A stretch of DNA of 64,000 nucleotides. It comes from Mesorhizobium qingshengii (lineage in GTDB: Bacteria; Pseudomonadota; Alphaproteobacteria; Rhizobiales; Rhizobiaceae). The notes under the pieces were generated by a model that saw only the letters and a list, made by a program, of their open reading frames with translations, ran no database searches and was not told where the DNA came from. The stretch lies in assembly GCF_900103325.1 (NCBI RefSeq), contig NZ_FMXM01000003.1, forward strand, positions 496,001 to 560,000, given 5' to 3'. A program made the translations under genes and the position numbers. Positions 1-7,631 of this stretch are shown here, piece after piece (positions within the stretch are counted from its first letter, which is position 1; each line of letters begins with the position of its first letter).

Positions 1-409
1 TGTCCGCAGTGACGGGCTGAAGGAGCGGGTCACCTCGCGCCTGTCGCGCATCGAGGCCGCGGCGTCGCGGCGCATGTCGCGTGGCACCGGCGTGCTGGCG
101 ACGATCGGCTCGACGGCGCCCTTTGTCGGCCTGTTCGGTACCGTCTGGGGCATCATGAACGCGTTCATCGGCATATCGCAGGCGCAGACCACCAATCTCG
201 CCGTGGTCGCTCCCGGTATTGCCGAAGCCTTGCTGGCTACGGCGATGGGCCTCGTCGCGGCGATACCGGCCGTCGTCATCTACAACGTCTTCGCGCGCTC
301 CATAGCCGGCTACCGCCAGATCCTCGCCGACGCGTCGGCGGGCGTCGAACGGCTGGTCAGCCGCGATCTGGATTTCCGCGCCGTCTCGCCGACGACGGCA
401 GCGGGATGA
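1..409 (+). CDS. exbB: Biopolymer transport protein ExbB, C-terminal part (5' end outside window)
   Basis: ExbB forms the inner-membrane proton channel that, with ExbD and TonB, powers outer-membrane siderophore and haem receptors. The reading frame is open from base 2 with no start, so the N-terminus lies left of the window. Two hydrophobic segments are visible, one beginning [20 protein letters not shown], the other [20 protein letters not shown]. Both are signature helices of the MotA/TolQ/ExbB family, including the conserved glycine/proline pattern and the acidic residue of GIAEAL. Its stop overlaps the exbD start (ATGA), so the genes are translationally coupled. TolQ is the main alternative, but the following TonB gene favours ExbB. 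Confidence 0.93.
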   Translation, partial: VRSDGLKERVTSRLSRIEAAASRRMSRGTGVLATIGSTAPFVGLFGTVWGIMNAFIGISQAQTTNLAVVAPGIAEALLATAMGLVAAIPAVVIYNVFARSIAGYRQILADASAGVERLVSRDLDFRAVSPTTAAG

Positions 410-897
410 TGGCGGCGCAGCAGCGGAGCAACGCCATGGCAGGCAGAATTCGACAGACCATGGACGACGAGCTCGAGGAGAGCCATGAGATCAATGTCAC
501 GCCGTTCATAGACGTCATCCTGGTGCTGCTTATCATCTTCATGGTCGCCGCACCGCTGGCAACGGTTGATGTCAACGTCGATCTGCCGGGCTCGACCGCA
601 ACGCCCGCGCCACGACCCGAGACACCGCTGTTCCTGACGTTGAAGGAAGATCTGACGCTGGCGATCGGCAACGATGCCGTGTCACGCCCGGCTTTCGCCG
701 CCACGCTGGACAGCAGAACCAGGGGCGACAAGCAGACGCGCATCTTCCTTCGCGCCGACAAGTCGGTCGGCTATGGCGACCTGATGCAAGTGATGAACCT
801 GCTGCGCGGCGCCGGCTATCTGAATATCGCGCTGGTCGGCCTGGAAACATTGCCCGCGGCCGCCGCCCCGGCCGCCACTGGAGCGGCGTTGCCATGA
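406..897 (+). CDS. exbD: Biopolymer transport protein ExbD
   Basis: This 163-residue protein is the ExbD/TolR partner of ExbB. It has a short cytoplasmic N-terminus, then [20 protein letters not shown], in which the membrane-embedded Asp of [10 protein letters not shown] is the proton-carrying residue of the family, then a periplasmic domain of about 115 residues. The start chosen overlaps the exbB stop. An internal ATG at residue 11 is possible. The last bases overlap the tonB start (ATGA), giving a tightly coupled exbB-exbD-tonB operon. Confidence 0.95.
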   Translation: MMAAQQRSNAMAGRIRQTMDDELEESHEINVTPFIDVILVLLIIFMVAAPLATVDVNVDLPGSTATPAPRPETPLFLTLKEDLTLAIGNDAVSRPAFAATLDSRTRGDKQTRIFLRADKSVGYGDLMQVMNLLRGAGYLNIALVGLETLPAAAAPAATGAALP

Positions 898-1823
898 CGC
901 CATCGGCTGCCTTGCCCATGGTGGAGCTTTCGCGTTTCGGTTGGCGCGATATTGGCTTGTGGGCAGGCGCGGCCCTACTGGTCCTTGGAGCCCATGTCGC
1001 GGTTGCCTATGCCGTGCAGAGCTTCAGCCTGGTCGACGAATCGGATGGCGGCCCGCCGCCGGCCCAGGTGATCGAGATGGCGCCGATGGTGGCAATGCCG
1101 GCTGTGGAAGAACAGATTGCCGCGCTGGACGCGGTGACGCCCGATCAGACCGAGCCGGAGGCGGCACCGGAAAAGCCGGTGGAACAGATGCCGGTTGTCG
1201 AACAGGAAGCGGTTCCGCCCGACGAGACCGAACCCGTCCAAACCGACGTGGCTGAACAGGCCGACCAGCCGCCGTTGGAGGAAGTCGTCCCCGATATTGT
1301 CGAGACCGTCGCGCCCGACGTGATCATTCCGCTGCCGCAGGCGAAACCGGTCGAAGCGCCCAAGGAAAGGAAACCGGTTGAAGCCAAGGCGAAAAAGCCT
1401 GTCGAGAAGCCCAGGCCGCGGCCAAGGAAGGAGAAGGCGGTGCCGCCGAAGACGGCAACCGTCGCCAGTGCCGACGCTAGGCCGGCGGCCAAGACAGCCG
1501 CGCCGAAGTCGGCCGAAACGGCTTCGCGATCGGGCGTGAACCCCGCCAGATGGAACTCCAGCCTGGCGGCCTGGATCAGGCGGCATACGCGCTATCCGAG
1601 TGCGGCGAGGGCCCGACGCGTGGAAGGCGACGTGAGGGTCACATTCACGATCGATTCTTCCGGGCGCGTACTGTCCGCCCGGATGGCTCGTTCTTCCGGC
1701 GACCCGGATCTCGACCGTGCGGCGCTCGCCGTGCTTCAGGGCGCCACGGTGCCGGCGCCACCGGCGGAACTCGGTTCCCGTGTCAGCCGTACGGCCCCCT
1801 TCGTGTTCAGCCTGCGCAAATAG
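894..1823 (+). CDS. tonB: TonB energy-transducing protein
   Basis: This 309-residue protein has one N-terminal membrane anchor (about residues 22-45), then a long acidic, proline-rich periplasmic spacer that becomes Lys/Pro-rich around residues 150-200, and a C-terminal TonB domain (about 220-309). The domain starts near the RYPSAAR motif and contains GDVRVTFTIDSSGRVL and LDRAALAV. TonB spans the periplasm and contacts the TonB box of outer-membrane receptors, using ExbB/ExbD energy. The ATGA overlap with exbD shows one operon. No receptor or haem-uptake gene is visible; these may lie left of the window. Confidence 0.93.
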   Translation: MTPSAALPMVELSRFGWRDIGLWAGAALLVLGAHVAVAYAVQSFSLVDESDGGPPPAQVIEMAPMVAMPAVEEQIAALDAVTPDQTEPEAAPEKPVEQMPVVEQEAVPPDETEPVQTDVAEQADQPPLEEVVPDIVETVAPDVIIPLPQAKPVEAPKERKPVEAKAKKPVEKPRPRPRKEKAVPPKTATVASADARPAAKTAAPKSAETASRSGVNPARWNSSLAAWIRRHTRYPSAARARRVEGDVRVTFTIDSSGRVLSARMARSSGDPDLDRAALAVLQGATVPAPPAELGSRVSRTAPFVFSLRK

Positions 1824-1846
1824 GGGCCGGAGCAGGGATCAGCCGA

Positions 1847-2167
1847 TCAATAGCGCTGCGACAGGCACAAGGCCTCGACCTGTTCCAGATAGAAGCGGCA
1901 TTTCGTGCGCAGGATCCTGAGGTTCGGGTCGTCGGCACCATTGATGTCGATGGTCCGCATCATGAAGTCAAAATGGGCATGAAAGGCGTCCACCGCGCCC
2001 CAGAGACTGTCGGCCTGGCAGGTCTCGGCGATTGCCATCGAGATGAGTTGGCGGGCCTCGACCCGCGCGGCATCCGGCGATGGCGGCCGCCCGGCGATCA
2101 GGGCGTCAAGCCGGCTGAAAATGCTTTCCCTGACATCAATGCCTCTGATGTTGACAGTCATGTTCAT
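1847..2167 (-). CDS. Small protein of unknown function, last gene of SagB-type cluster
   Basis: This 106-residue soluble protein has no family I recognise. It is mostly predicted helical and rich in Ala, Asp and Arg, with two Cys residues (TCQADS, TKCRF), and has no signal peptide or membrane segment. The start is supported by AGGGGGA eight bases upstream of ATG. It is the most distal gene of the minus-strand run HTH regulator, 33-residue peptide, SagB-type dehydrogenase, 83-residue protein and this gene, and it lies 142 bp beyond the previous gene. Its position suggests a partner, chaperone or immunity-like role in that locus, but nothing in the sequence proves it. Confidence 0.7.
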   Translation of the reverse strand: MNMTVNIRGIDVRESIFSRLDALIAGRPPSPDAARVEARQLISMAIAETCQADSLWGAVDAFHAHFDFMMRTIDINGADDPNLRILRTKCRFYLEQVEALCLSQRY

Positions 2168-2309
2168 TGGCGAGGTCCCCCTGAATTCCGAGAAAAGCGT
2201 GTGACGGTCTTCCGTCTGGAATTGCGCAAAAAACGACTGATTGGAGCGGGTTCAACGATTCTGTCGGACAACGCCAGCCGCCGCGCATGCGGCTGACGAT
2301 TGCATGCCG

Positions 2310-2561
2310 CTACGCTCTCCTCGGCTGGGCGCGATTGTCTTTTGCGTGCAGCTTGGAGTGCAGCGGGTTGCCGCTGAACTGCGCATGCCTCGCCGGCCGT
2401 GCGCCGCGAAGAGCGTCGAAGGCCTCGGCATAGGCCATGCCCAAGAGATAGGAGATCATCGGAAAGCGGCTTGCTTCGGCCATCTGCACCAGCTCGTTGG
2501 TCATCGACGAAATATATTGAAGGCTGTCTATCTCGGACTGGCGTAAGGACTGATTTGACAC
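2310..2561 (-). CDS. Small protein of unknown function (GTG start) in SagB-type cluster
   Basis: This 83-residue protein starts at a GTG with AGGAG six bases upstream (CAGGAGCAGCACGTG). The longer upstream ATG frame runs back into the dehydrogenase gene and is not credible. The N-terminal 55 residues look helical (SLQYISSMTNELVQMAEAS, then FPMISYLLGMAYAEAFDAL); the tail is basic and probably disordered. It has no Cys, signal peptide or clear transmembrane helix. It lies 71 bp after the SagB-type gene on the same strand, so it is probably co-transcribed. Function unknown; a small partner subunit of the dehydrogenase is an inference from position. Confidence 0.65.
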   Translation of the reverse strand: MSNQSLRQSEIDSLQYISSMTNELVQMAEASRFPMISYLLGMAYAEAFDALRGARPARHAQFSGNPLHSKLHAKDNRAQPRRA

Positions 2562-2632
2562 GTGCTGCTCCTGTCGTGATCGGGTGGAACTCAGGGAACG
2601 TAGTACTGGCCGTTCTGGACATACTAAGTCGA

Positions 2633-3748
2633 CTAATTGATCGATTGGCCCACTGAAGACGGGCATGTTTGCGGAGTCGAGATGGTCAAGGCATAGACGG
2701 GCGCGTCGGTGAGGCGGTCCAGGCCGAGCAGGCGCTTGATTGCCGAATGACTGAGCGCGGCCGTGGGGCACGCCGACAAGCCATGATTGGTCGCCGCCAG
2801 CATGATGTTCTGGCCGATATGGCCGGCCTCGATCAGCACGACACGATAGGCGTTGGCATCCTCGTACTTCCACATAGTGCGATCGAGCTTCGCGCACAGC
2901 AGGATCAGGCATGGCATGGCGTCCGCCCACTCCTGCCCGCCGACCAGTTCGGAGATCTTCGGCAGGTGGTTTGCGGAAATCCTGCCAAGGTCGTGATCGG
3001 CGGCGGAATAGTGGTAGACGCCGGGTTCGAGACCTTCGACCGCCTGCGCGACCACATAGGCCTCATAGGGATTTCTCGCGCCGCCGGAAGGCGTCATGCC
3101 AAGCGGCAGGGCGCCGACGCAGTTGGTGGTCTCGCCGGTAATGCCCATGCCTGCAAACAGGCAGTCGGAAAGCTGTTCCGACGTGATGGTGGGCGTCGCC
3201 GCCGTGCGGTTGGTGCGGCGCCGCGCCATCAGGGCGAGAAGTTCGTTGTCTTCCAATGCGTTCGGCAGGCGAATGGCGCCCGGGGAATTCCTGAGCAGGA
3301 GGTCCGGCTGCGGCGTGTGAACGGCGCGTTCGATCTGCCGCTCTTCCGCCTGCTCGATGGTCATGAACTCGCTGTCCTGCACGCAGAAATGCATCAGCGC
3401 GGTCGGAATGCCCCAGTTCCATTGTCCGGTGAACTGCGCCTCCTGTTCGGCGAGCGGCGATCCGGCGGTCACCAGGGCGGAAAAATCGAGCAACCGGGGA
3501 ACGACAGCCTTCAGTTCGGACTTCGACCATCCATGGGCGCGGGCGATATCCGCTATCGACGCCCATTTGTCCCACGAAGCGAGAAGACCGATCACCTCGG
3601 GGCCGCATTCAAACACGTTCCTGGTCAGGAAATTGCACCCGGTGACCTTGTTCGGTCCAGGGTAGAAAACAAGCGTTTTTGAAGAGCGCATTTTCATGAT
3701 GCTGAATGCCGTCCGTGGAGCCGAGGCGCCGACGAGCAAACCGCTCAT
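2633..3748 (-). CDS. SagB-type nitroreductase-family dehydrogenase (putative peptide maturase)
   Basis: SagB/ThcOx proteins are FMN-dependent nitroreductase-fold dehydrogenases, best known for oxidising azolines to azoles on ribosomal peptides. This 371-residue protein has the nitroreductase core in its C-terminal two thirds, with ARRRTNR (175-181), SGGARNPYE (221-229) and EAGHIGQN (307-314), all typical of the SagB subgroup. The N-terminal part (about 45-95) looks like a small winged-helix segment and might bind a leader peptide. The start is uncertain: ATG at 3748, 15 bases after the peptide stop, has no good ribosome site; ATGs at 3697 and 3691 would fit the family N-terminus equally well. 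A 33-residue peptide gene lies directly upstream, yet no YcaO, SagC, protease or transporter gene is nearby. Confidence 0.85.
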   Translation of the reverse strand: MSGLLVGASAPRTAFSIMKMRSSKTLVFYPGPNKVTGCNFLTRNVFECGPEVIGLLASWDKWASIADIARAHGWSKSELKAVVPRLLDFSALVTAGSPLAEQEAQFTGQWNWGIPTALMHFCVQDSEFMTIEQAEERQIERAVHTPQPDLLLRNSPGAIRLPNALEDNELLALMARRRTNRTAATPTITSEQLSDCLFAGMGITGETTNCVGALPLGMTPSGGARNPYEAYVVAQAVEGLEPGVYHYSAADHDLGRISANHLPKISELVGGQEWADAMPCLILLCAKLDRTMWKYEDANAYRVVLIEAGHIGQNIMLAATNHGLSACPTAALSHSAIKRLLGLDRLTDAPVYALTISTPQTCPSSVGQSIN

Positions 3749-3763
3749 CGGCGCCGAACGACT

Positions 3764-3865
3764 TCAGCGCTTGTTGTAGTGCATGCCCTGGGAAAAGAAG
3801 GCGGCCTGCGTGCCGGCGGCAATCGTCAGCTTCGGAGCCGTGTTCACTTTCTTCGCCATTTTCAT
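3764..3865 (-). CDS. 33-residue peptide, candidate precursor for the adjacent SagB-type enzyme
   Basis: A short open frame runs from ATG at 3865 to TGA at 3764, preceded immediately by AGGAAAGGG; a second ATG two codons in (3859) has better spacing. The encoded peptide begins MKMAKKVNTAPKL, has an Ala/Thr/Gly middle (IAAGTQAA) and ends FFSQGMHYNKR. It has no Cys, one Ser, three Thr, one Tyr and several Lys. It sits downstream of a near-consensus promoter and 15 bp ahead of the SagB-type dehydrogenase, the classic arrangement of a ribosomally made precursor and its modifying enzyme. A basic leader followed by an aromatic C-terminal core is inference. A leader or signalling peptide for the HTH regulator is the main alternative. 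Confidence 0.65.
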   Translation of the reverse strand: MKMAKKVNTAPKLTIAAGTQAAFFSQGMHYNKR

Positions 3866-3960
3866 CCCTTTCCTGACCCCCATGGGATCTGTTGAAAGAC
3901 CCCCAAAAACGGGATCCGCAACAAGAAAGGTAAGTTCGAAAGAGTTAGCGGGTTATTAAA

Positions 3961-3979
3961 ATAGCAGTAAATCTGCTAT
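3961..3979. promoter_or_regulatory. Inverted repeat in the 5' leader of the peptide gene
   Basis: ATAGCAG and CTGCTAT form a perfect 7-bp inverted repeat around a 5-base centre (TAAAT). It lies about 12-30 bases downstream of the expected transcription start of the peptide promoter and about 95 bases before the peptide start. It could be an operator or an mRNA hairpin. There is no adjoining T-run to make it a terminator. Confidence 0.45.
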
Positions 3980-3997
3980 CCGAAGAACACGTCGTGA

Positions 3998-4025
3998 ATT
4001 ATATTTCTTTGCTGGAAAGTGTAAA
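3998..4025 (-). promoter_or_regulatory. Near-consensus sigma-70 promoter for the peptide/SagB cluster
   Basis: Read on the minus strand, TTTACA (4025-4020) and TATAAT (4003-3998) are separated by 16 bases. The -10 is a perfect match and the -35 matches five of six. Transcription would start near 3991 and give a leader of about 125 bases. Such an AT-rich, near-ideal promoter stands out in this GC-rich window. Confidence 0.65.
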
Positions 4026-4033
4026 AAATCGAT

Positions 4034-4054
4034 TTTACTCAAACACAGAGTAAA
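4034..4054. promoter_or_regulatory. Inverted repeat just upstream of the -35 box, candidate operator
   Basis: TTTACTC and GAGTAAA form a perfect 7-bp inverted repeat around a 7-base centre (AAACACA). It ends 8 bases upstream of the -35 box of the peptide promoter and about 60 bases after the HTH regulator gene. The placement suits binding by that regulator, as an activator site or upstream repressor site. Confidence 0.5.
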
Positions 4055-4111
4055 CTATCGTTGGTGTACGCTTTTTCGGTGTATCTTGTTCATATTTAGC
4101 GTAAGCCATGG

Positions 4112-4861
4112 CTAGCCCAACCCGTCGCGGGCGAGACTGACCACGAGCGGGTCGACGCCCGGATCGTCGAGCCTGATGACATGCGCCATTTTGATCGCTT
4201 GTCTTGGCGGGATGTTGGCTACGTCCTGCCGCATGATGACGGACACGAATGCTGGCCCGGCCTCCGTCAGAAGCATGGCCTTGCCGGTCAGCACCGGCTC
4301 CGAGATGGGAGCCCACTGCACGGAGATCAGCGACGGTTCGCCGGTCTGGCGGCGATTGATTCCGCTGAAATAGATCCAGTTCAGGCGTGCGATCGCCACA
4401 CCATAGTGGTTGCCGCGCGCACGCGCCCAGGTCGACCCCTGGCGCTCCGACCATCCGGTGACCCGTCGGAACGTGACCAGCTCGACGTCACGCCGCACGA
4501 ACGTCACCGACCGCATCAGGAGGTCGGGATGGGTCGGGATCGAAAAATAAGTGAAATAGGTGCCCCCCGCGATCGATGGACTGGGAGGGCGGATCATCTG
4601 TTTGAACAGCGCCTCGGAAATCGGCGGCAGGCCGCTGGCCGCTGGCTCGGGGGTGTCGGGATACTGGTACAGCTCGGCTTCGTTGATGCGGAAGTAGTCG
4701 CATATCAGCTTGGCGGTGGCTTTGTTCGGAACGGTCTGTCCCTGCAGGTAGCGTTCGAACTGCGTGCGGTTGATATGCAGCTCACGGCACACCGCGCTTA
4801 CAGAGGCATGTTCCTTGCAGAGTCGTCTGAGGTTTGCAGCGAGATTCTCGCGAAGTGACAC
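4112..4861 (-). CDS. XRE-type HTH transcriptional regulator of the SagB-type cluster
   Basis: This 249-residue protein has an N-terminal helix-turn-helix (about residues 8-65). ASVSAVCRELHINRTQFERY and the following GQTVPNKATAKLICDYF are typical of XRE/Cro-like domains. The remaining 180 residues form a globular domain I do not recognise, with many beta-type stretches and aromatic residues. No membrane segment is seen. It is transcribed in the same direction as the peptide and SagB genes and is separated from them by 246 bp containing a promoter and two inverted repeats, so it is the likely controller of the cluster. Sensing of a peptide or small ligand by the C-terminal domain is inference. 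Confidence 0.8.
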   Translation of the reverse strand: MSLRENLAANLRRLCKEHASVSAVCRELHINRTQFERYLQGQTVPNKATAKLICDYFRINEAELYQYPDTPEPAASGLPPISEALFKQMIRPPSPSIAGGTYFTYFSIPTHPDLLMRSVTFVRRDVELVTFRRVTGWSERQGSTWARARGNHYGVAIARLNWIYFSGINRRQTGEPSLISVQWAPISEPVLTGKAMLLTEAGPAFVSVIMRQDVANIPPRQAIKMAHVIRLDDPGVDPLVVSLARDGLG

Positions 4862-5325
4862 GTCTTTGCTTCCGCAGGGGGATTCTTCATTTCGATTCGA
4901 AATCCATATAGCGCCTTCGGTCGCCCCCCGCCCGAAACGCTCCGATACAACACACAGAAAAAAACCGATTAGATAACGTCAATGTAACGACGGACCCGCG
5001 AAAAAAAACAGCGGCGATCCAGTGGCGGCCATCGCCATAAGTCCAATTGACAACAGTTTTGCCGGAGACTTTGAGTCGGGGCGCAATGGCGCGCGTTTCT
5101 CCTGTCGCGGAGAGCCGAAAAACGATTGTTCCGCTGACGGTGGACGCGTTTTGCGCCGAACCAGTCCCTACCGGTTCTTGATCCAAATCAAGCAGCTAAC
5201 CGATCAGGGCCCTAAAACCCTGTTTGGCTTTTTTGGCGACTGGGGGGATGTTGGGTACTGGGCCAGCTGATATCCGTCGCGGCAAGTGACTTGCGATGTT
5301 CCGCCGATCCCCGGGATAATGTTGA
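4862..5325. other. Intergenic region between divergent HTH regulator and phosphoesterase genes
   Basis: No convincing gene is present. The small open frames here lack ribosome sites and coding character. The left side should hold the regulator promoter. The right side holds an FNR/FixK-type box at 5177-5192 (listed separately), followed by CAGGG-N8-CCCTG and a T-rich stretch near 5206-5236 that could be a weak hairpin in the leader. Confidence 0.6.
5177..5192 (+). promoter_or_regulatory. FNR/FixK-type binding site upstream of phosphoesterase-kinase operon
   Basis: The sequence TTGAT-CCAA-ATCAA, extended to CTTGAT/ATCAAG, exactly fits the FNR/FixK/Anr consensus TTGAT-N4-ATCAA. Its centre lies 141 bp before the phosphoesterase start. 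If this is a class II site (centre at -41.5), transcription would begin near 5226 with TAAAAC (5213-5218) as -10. This would place the downstream phosphoesterase and kinase-USP genes under oxygen-limitation control. Confidence 0.65.
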
Positions 5326-6066
5326 ATGCGCATCGCGATCCTGTCCGACATCCATGCCAATCGCGAGGCGTTCGACGCGGTGCTGGAGGCTGTCTACAAG
5401 CGTGAACCGGACCAACTGGTGTTGCTGGGTGATCTGGTCGGCTATGGGCCTGATCCCGTCCATGTGGTCGAGAAGGCCGCCGATCTGGTAGCCCAGGGGG
5501 CGCTTTGCGTTCTCGGCAACCACGATGAGGCGGTGGTTCTGAACCGGAGTGATATGACCGAAAATGCGCGGTTCGCCGTCCAATGGACCCGCGAACGCCT
5601 CGCTCCGGCGCATTTCGATTTCCTGGCGCGATTGCCGCTTTCGCTGCAATCCGAAGACCGGCTGTATGTGCACGCCAGTGCGGAGCGGCCGGCAAAATGG
5701 TTTTATATACGCGACGTCGACGCAGCAGAACGCTGCCTGTCGTCAAGCGATGCCCGTTTCATTTTCTGCGGCCATACCCACGTTCCGGCTGTCTATTACG
5801 CGCTGCCGGGCCGCCGGCCGATCCATTTTCGGCCGCTGGACAACGTGGCGGTGCCTTTGTCCGCGCTGGCACGGCATCTGGTGGTTGTCGGTGCGGTCGG
5901 CCAACCCCGCGATGGCAATCCGGCGGCGTGTTATGCTCTCGTCGACACGGAGCGGCACGAGGTCACGATGGTTCGTGTTCCCTATGATCACGAAGAGACG
6001 GCCCGCAAGATCCAGGCCGCCGGTCTGCCCGGGTGGCTTGGCATGCGTTTGAAGATCGGCCGCTGA
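5326..6066 (+). CDS. Calcineurin-like metallophosphoesterase
   Basis: This 246-residue protein carries the full binuclear-metal motif set of the YfcE/MJ0936-type phosphoesterases: SDIHAN near the N-terminus, GDLVGYGP, GNHDEAV and GHTHVP. Members hydrolyse phosphomonoesters or phosphodiesters, or act as phosphoprotein phosphatases; the substrate cannot be read from sequence. It is cytoplasmic, with no signal peptide. The kinase gene starts 13 bp after its stop, so the two are very probably co-transcribed and may act as an antagonistic pair. An FNR/FixK-type box lies upstream. Confidence 0.88.
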   Translation: MRIAILSDIHANREAFDAVLEAVYKREPDQLVLLGDLVGYGPDPVHVVEKAADLVAQGALCVLGNHDEAVVLNRSDMTENARFAVQWTRERLAPAHFDFLARLPLSLQSEDRLYVHASAERPAKWFYIRDVDAAERCLSSSDARFIFCGHTHVPAVYYALPGRRPIHFRPLDNVAVPLSALARHLVVVGAVGQPRDGNPAACYALVDTERHEVTMVRVPYDHEETARKIQAAGLPGWLGMRLKIGR

Positions 6067-6079
6067 GGAGGCGTATTCC

Positions 6080-7540
6080 ATGCAACGGTTTGAGGCAGGG
6101 ACAGTCATCGATGGTTTCGAGCTGGTCGAAAAGCTGCCCACCGGCGGCATGGCCTCGCTGTGGCGCGCGACCAACCCGCGGTACGATTTCCCGCTTGTGC
6201 TGAAGATCCCTTTTCTCGACCCGGGCGGGGATGTTTCCGTCATCCTCGGTTTCGAGGCGGAGGAGCTCATCCTGAAACGCCTGTCGGGACCACATGTGCC
6301 GCGTTTCGCGGCATCCGGCAGTCTGGCGCAGGTTCCCTATATTGCCATGGAGTTCGTGGCCGGCACCGGCCTCGCAGATGTCGTAGGCAACGCGCCGCTG
6401 CAGGTGGACGAGGTGGCAAGAATCGGAACCGAGATCGCGACGGCACTTGCCGCCCTCCACCGGCAGAAGGTCGTTCATCTCGATCTCAAGCCCGAGAACA
6501 TCATCCTTGCCAAGCGCGGCGCGGTGCTGCTCGACTTCGGGCTCGCCCGGCACGCGGAGCTCCCCGATCTTCTCGGCGCCGAAAGCTCCGTGCCGATGGG
6601 CACCGCCGCCTATATTTCGCCCGAACAGGTGCTCGGAGAGAGATCCGATCCCGCAAGCGATCTGTTTGCACTCGGTTGCATCCTTTATCAGCTGGCGACC
6701 GGCGAAGAACCGTTCGGGCGTCCGGCGACTTTCGCCGGGATGAAGCGCAGGCTCTATCATGGCCCCAGGCCGCCGCGAGATATCAACGAGGCCATTCCGC
6801 GGTGGCTGGAAGCCATCATCCTGCGATGCATGGAAGTGGACAGGTCTCGACGATATGTCGAGGCCGCACAGGTTCTGTCCGACCTGAGGAACCCCGACCA
6901 GGTAGTGGTTGTCAGACGTAAGCCCCAGGATGTGGGTGTATGGGCTGCGATCACGAGGCTGTTTCGCAAGACGGATGAGAGATCGCTTGTCGGCAAGCCG
7001 ACCATGTCGAGGACACAGGCCGGACCGTCAATTGTTCTTGCCGCGGTCGATCTAGCCAATGGCAGCGATGCGCTGGCAGGCGAAGTTCTCAGCGAAACCG
7101 CTCGTGTGCTTGCATCGCGCGAGGATTCCTGGCTGGCCTGTGTAACGGTGCTGAAGACCGAGATCATCGGCGAGGCGCCGGCGGCCGACGAAACGGGTCG
7201 CTCGGAGTATCTGAGGCGACTCGTCGCACTGAAGGACTGGGCCCGTCCGCTGCACCTGCCGGAAGACCGCATCAGCTACCATGTCCTGGAGGCGGTCAGC
7301 GCCGCCGATGCGATCCTCAACTACGCCGAGCACAATGACGTCGGACACATCGTCGTTGGAGCAAGGGCGTCCTCGGCAATTCGCCGTCACCTCGGCAGCG
7401 TCTCGACCAAAGTCGTGGCGCAGGCCCTTTGCTCGGTTTCAGTGGTCCGCCTGAAGGCGGTCGAGGAACAAGGGCTGCACCGCAAGGCCCCCGAGCCTAT
7501 CGCGCCAGTGGAGCGGGAGAGCGCCGAACCAGATCAATGA
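6080..7540 (+). CDS. Serine/threonine protein kinase with C-terminal universal stress protein domain
   Basis: This 486-residue protein joins a Hanks-type kinase domain (about 10-275) to a UspA-like domain (about 330-470). Seen in the kinase are a glycine-rich loop near 19-29, the ATP-binding Lys in VLKIP (about 42), HLDLKPEN (about 133-140, catalytic Asp; the usual Arg before Asp is Leu, so non-RD type), DFG (152-154) and a GTAAYISPEQ activation segment. The C-terminal part has the nucleotide-fold HIVVGARASS motif of universal stress proteins. There is no transmembrane helix, so the enzyme is cytoplasmic. GGAGG precedes the ATG. The USP domain may sense ATP or energy state. It shares an operon with the phosphoesterase. 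Confidence 0.9.
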   Translation: MQRFEAGTVIDGFELVEKLPTGGMASLWRATNPRYDFPLVLKIPFLDPGGDVSVILGFEAEELILKRLSGPHVPRFAASGSLAQVPYIAMEFVAGTGLADVVGNAPLQVDEVARIGTEIATALAALHRQKVVHLDLKPENIILAKRGAVLLDFGLARHAELPDLLGAESSVPMGTAAYISPEQVLGERSDPASDLFALGCILYQLATGEEPFGRPATFAGMKRRLYHGPRPPRDINEAIPRWLEAIILRCMEVDRSRRYVEAAQVLSDLRNPDQVVVVRRKPQDVGVWAAITRLFRKTDERSLVGKPTMSRTQAGPSIVLAAVDLANGSDALAGEVLSETARVLASREDSWLACVTVLKTEIIGEAPAADETGRSEYLRRLVALKDWARPLHLPEDRISYHVLEAVSAADAILNYAEHNDVGHIVVGARASSAIRRHLGSVSTKVVAQALCSVSVVRLKAVEEQGLHRKAPEPIAPVERESAEPDQ

Positions 7541-7631
7541 ACACGGCGCCAAGGCAGCTAGGACGCCAAGTAAATCAAGGCGAAATCGACAGACGCGCTC
7601 CTCGGCTTGGTCGCACGTCAACCCGTTCGTC

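Noticed and set aside
2164..2622. 152-codon minus-strand frame
   Set aside because: Out-of-frame shadow of the GTG-started 83-residue gene.
4887..5186. 99-codon minus-strand frame upstream of the HTH gene
   Set aside because: No ribosome site, no family pattern, and overlaps the likely promoter and FNR box.
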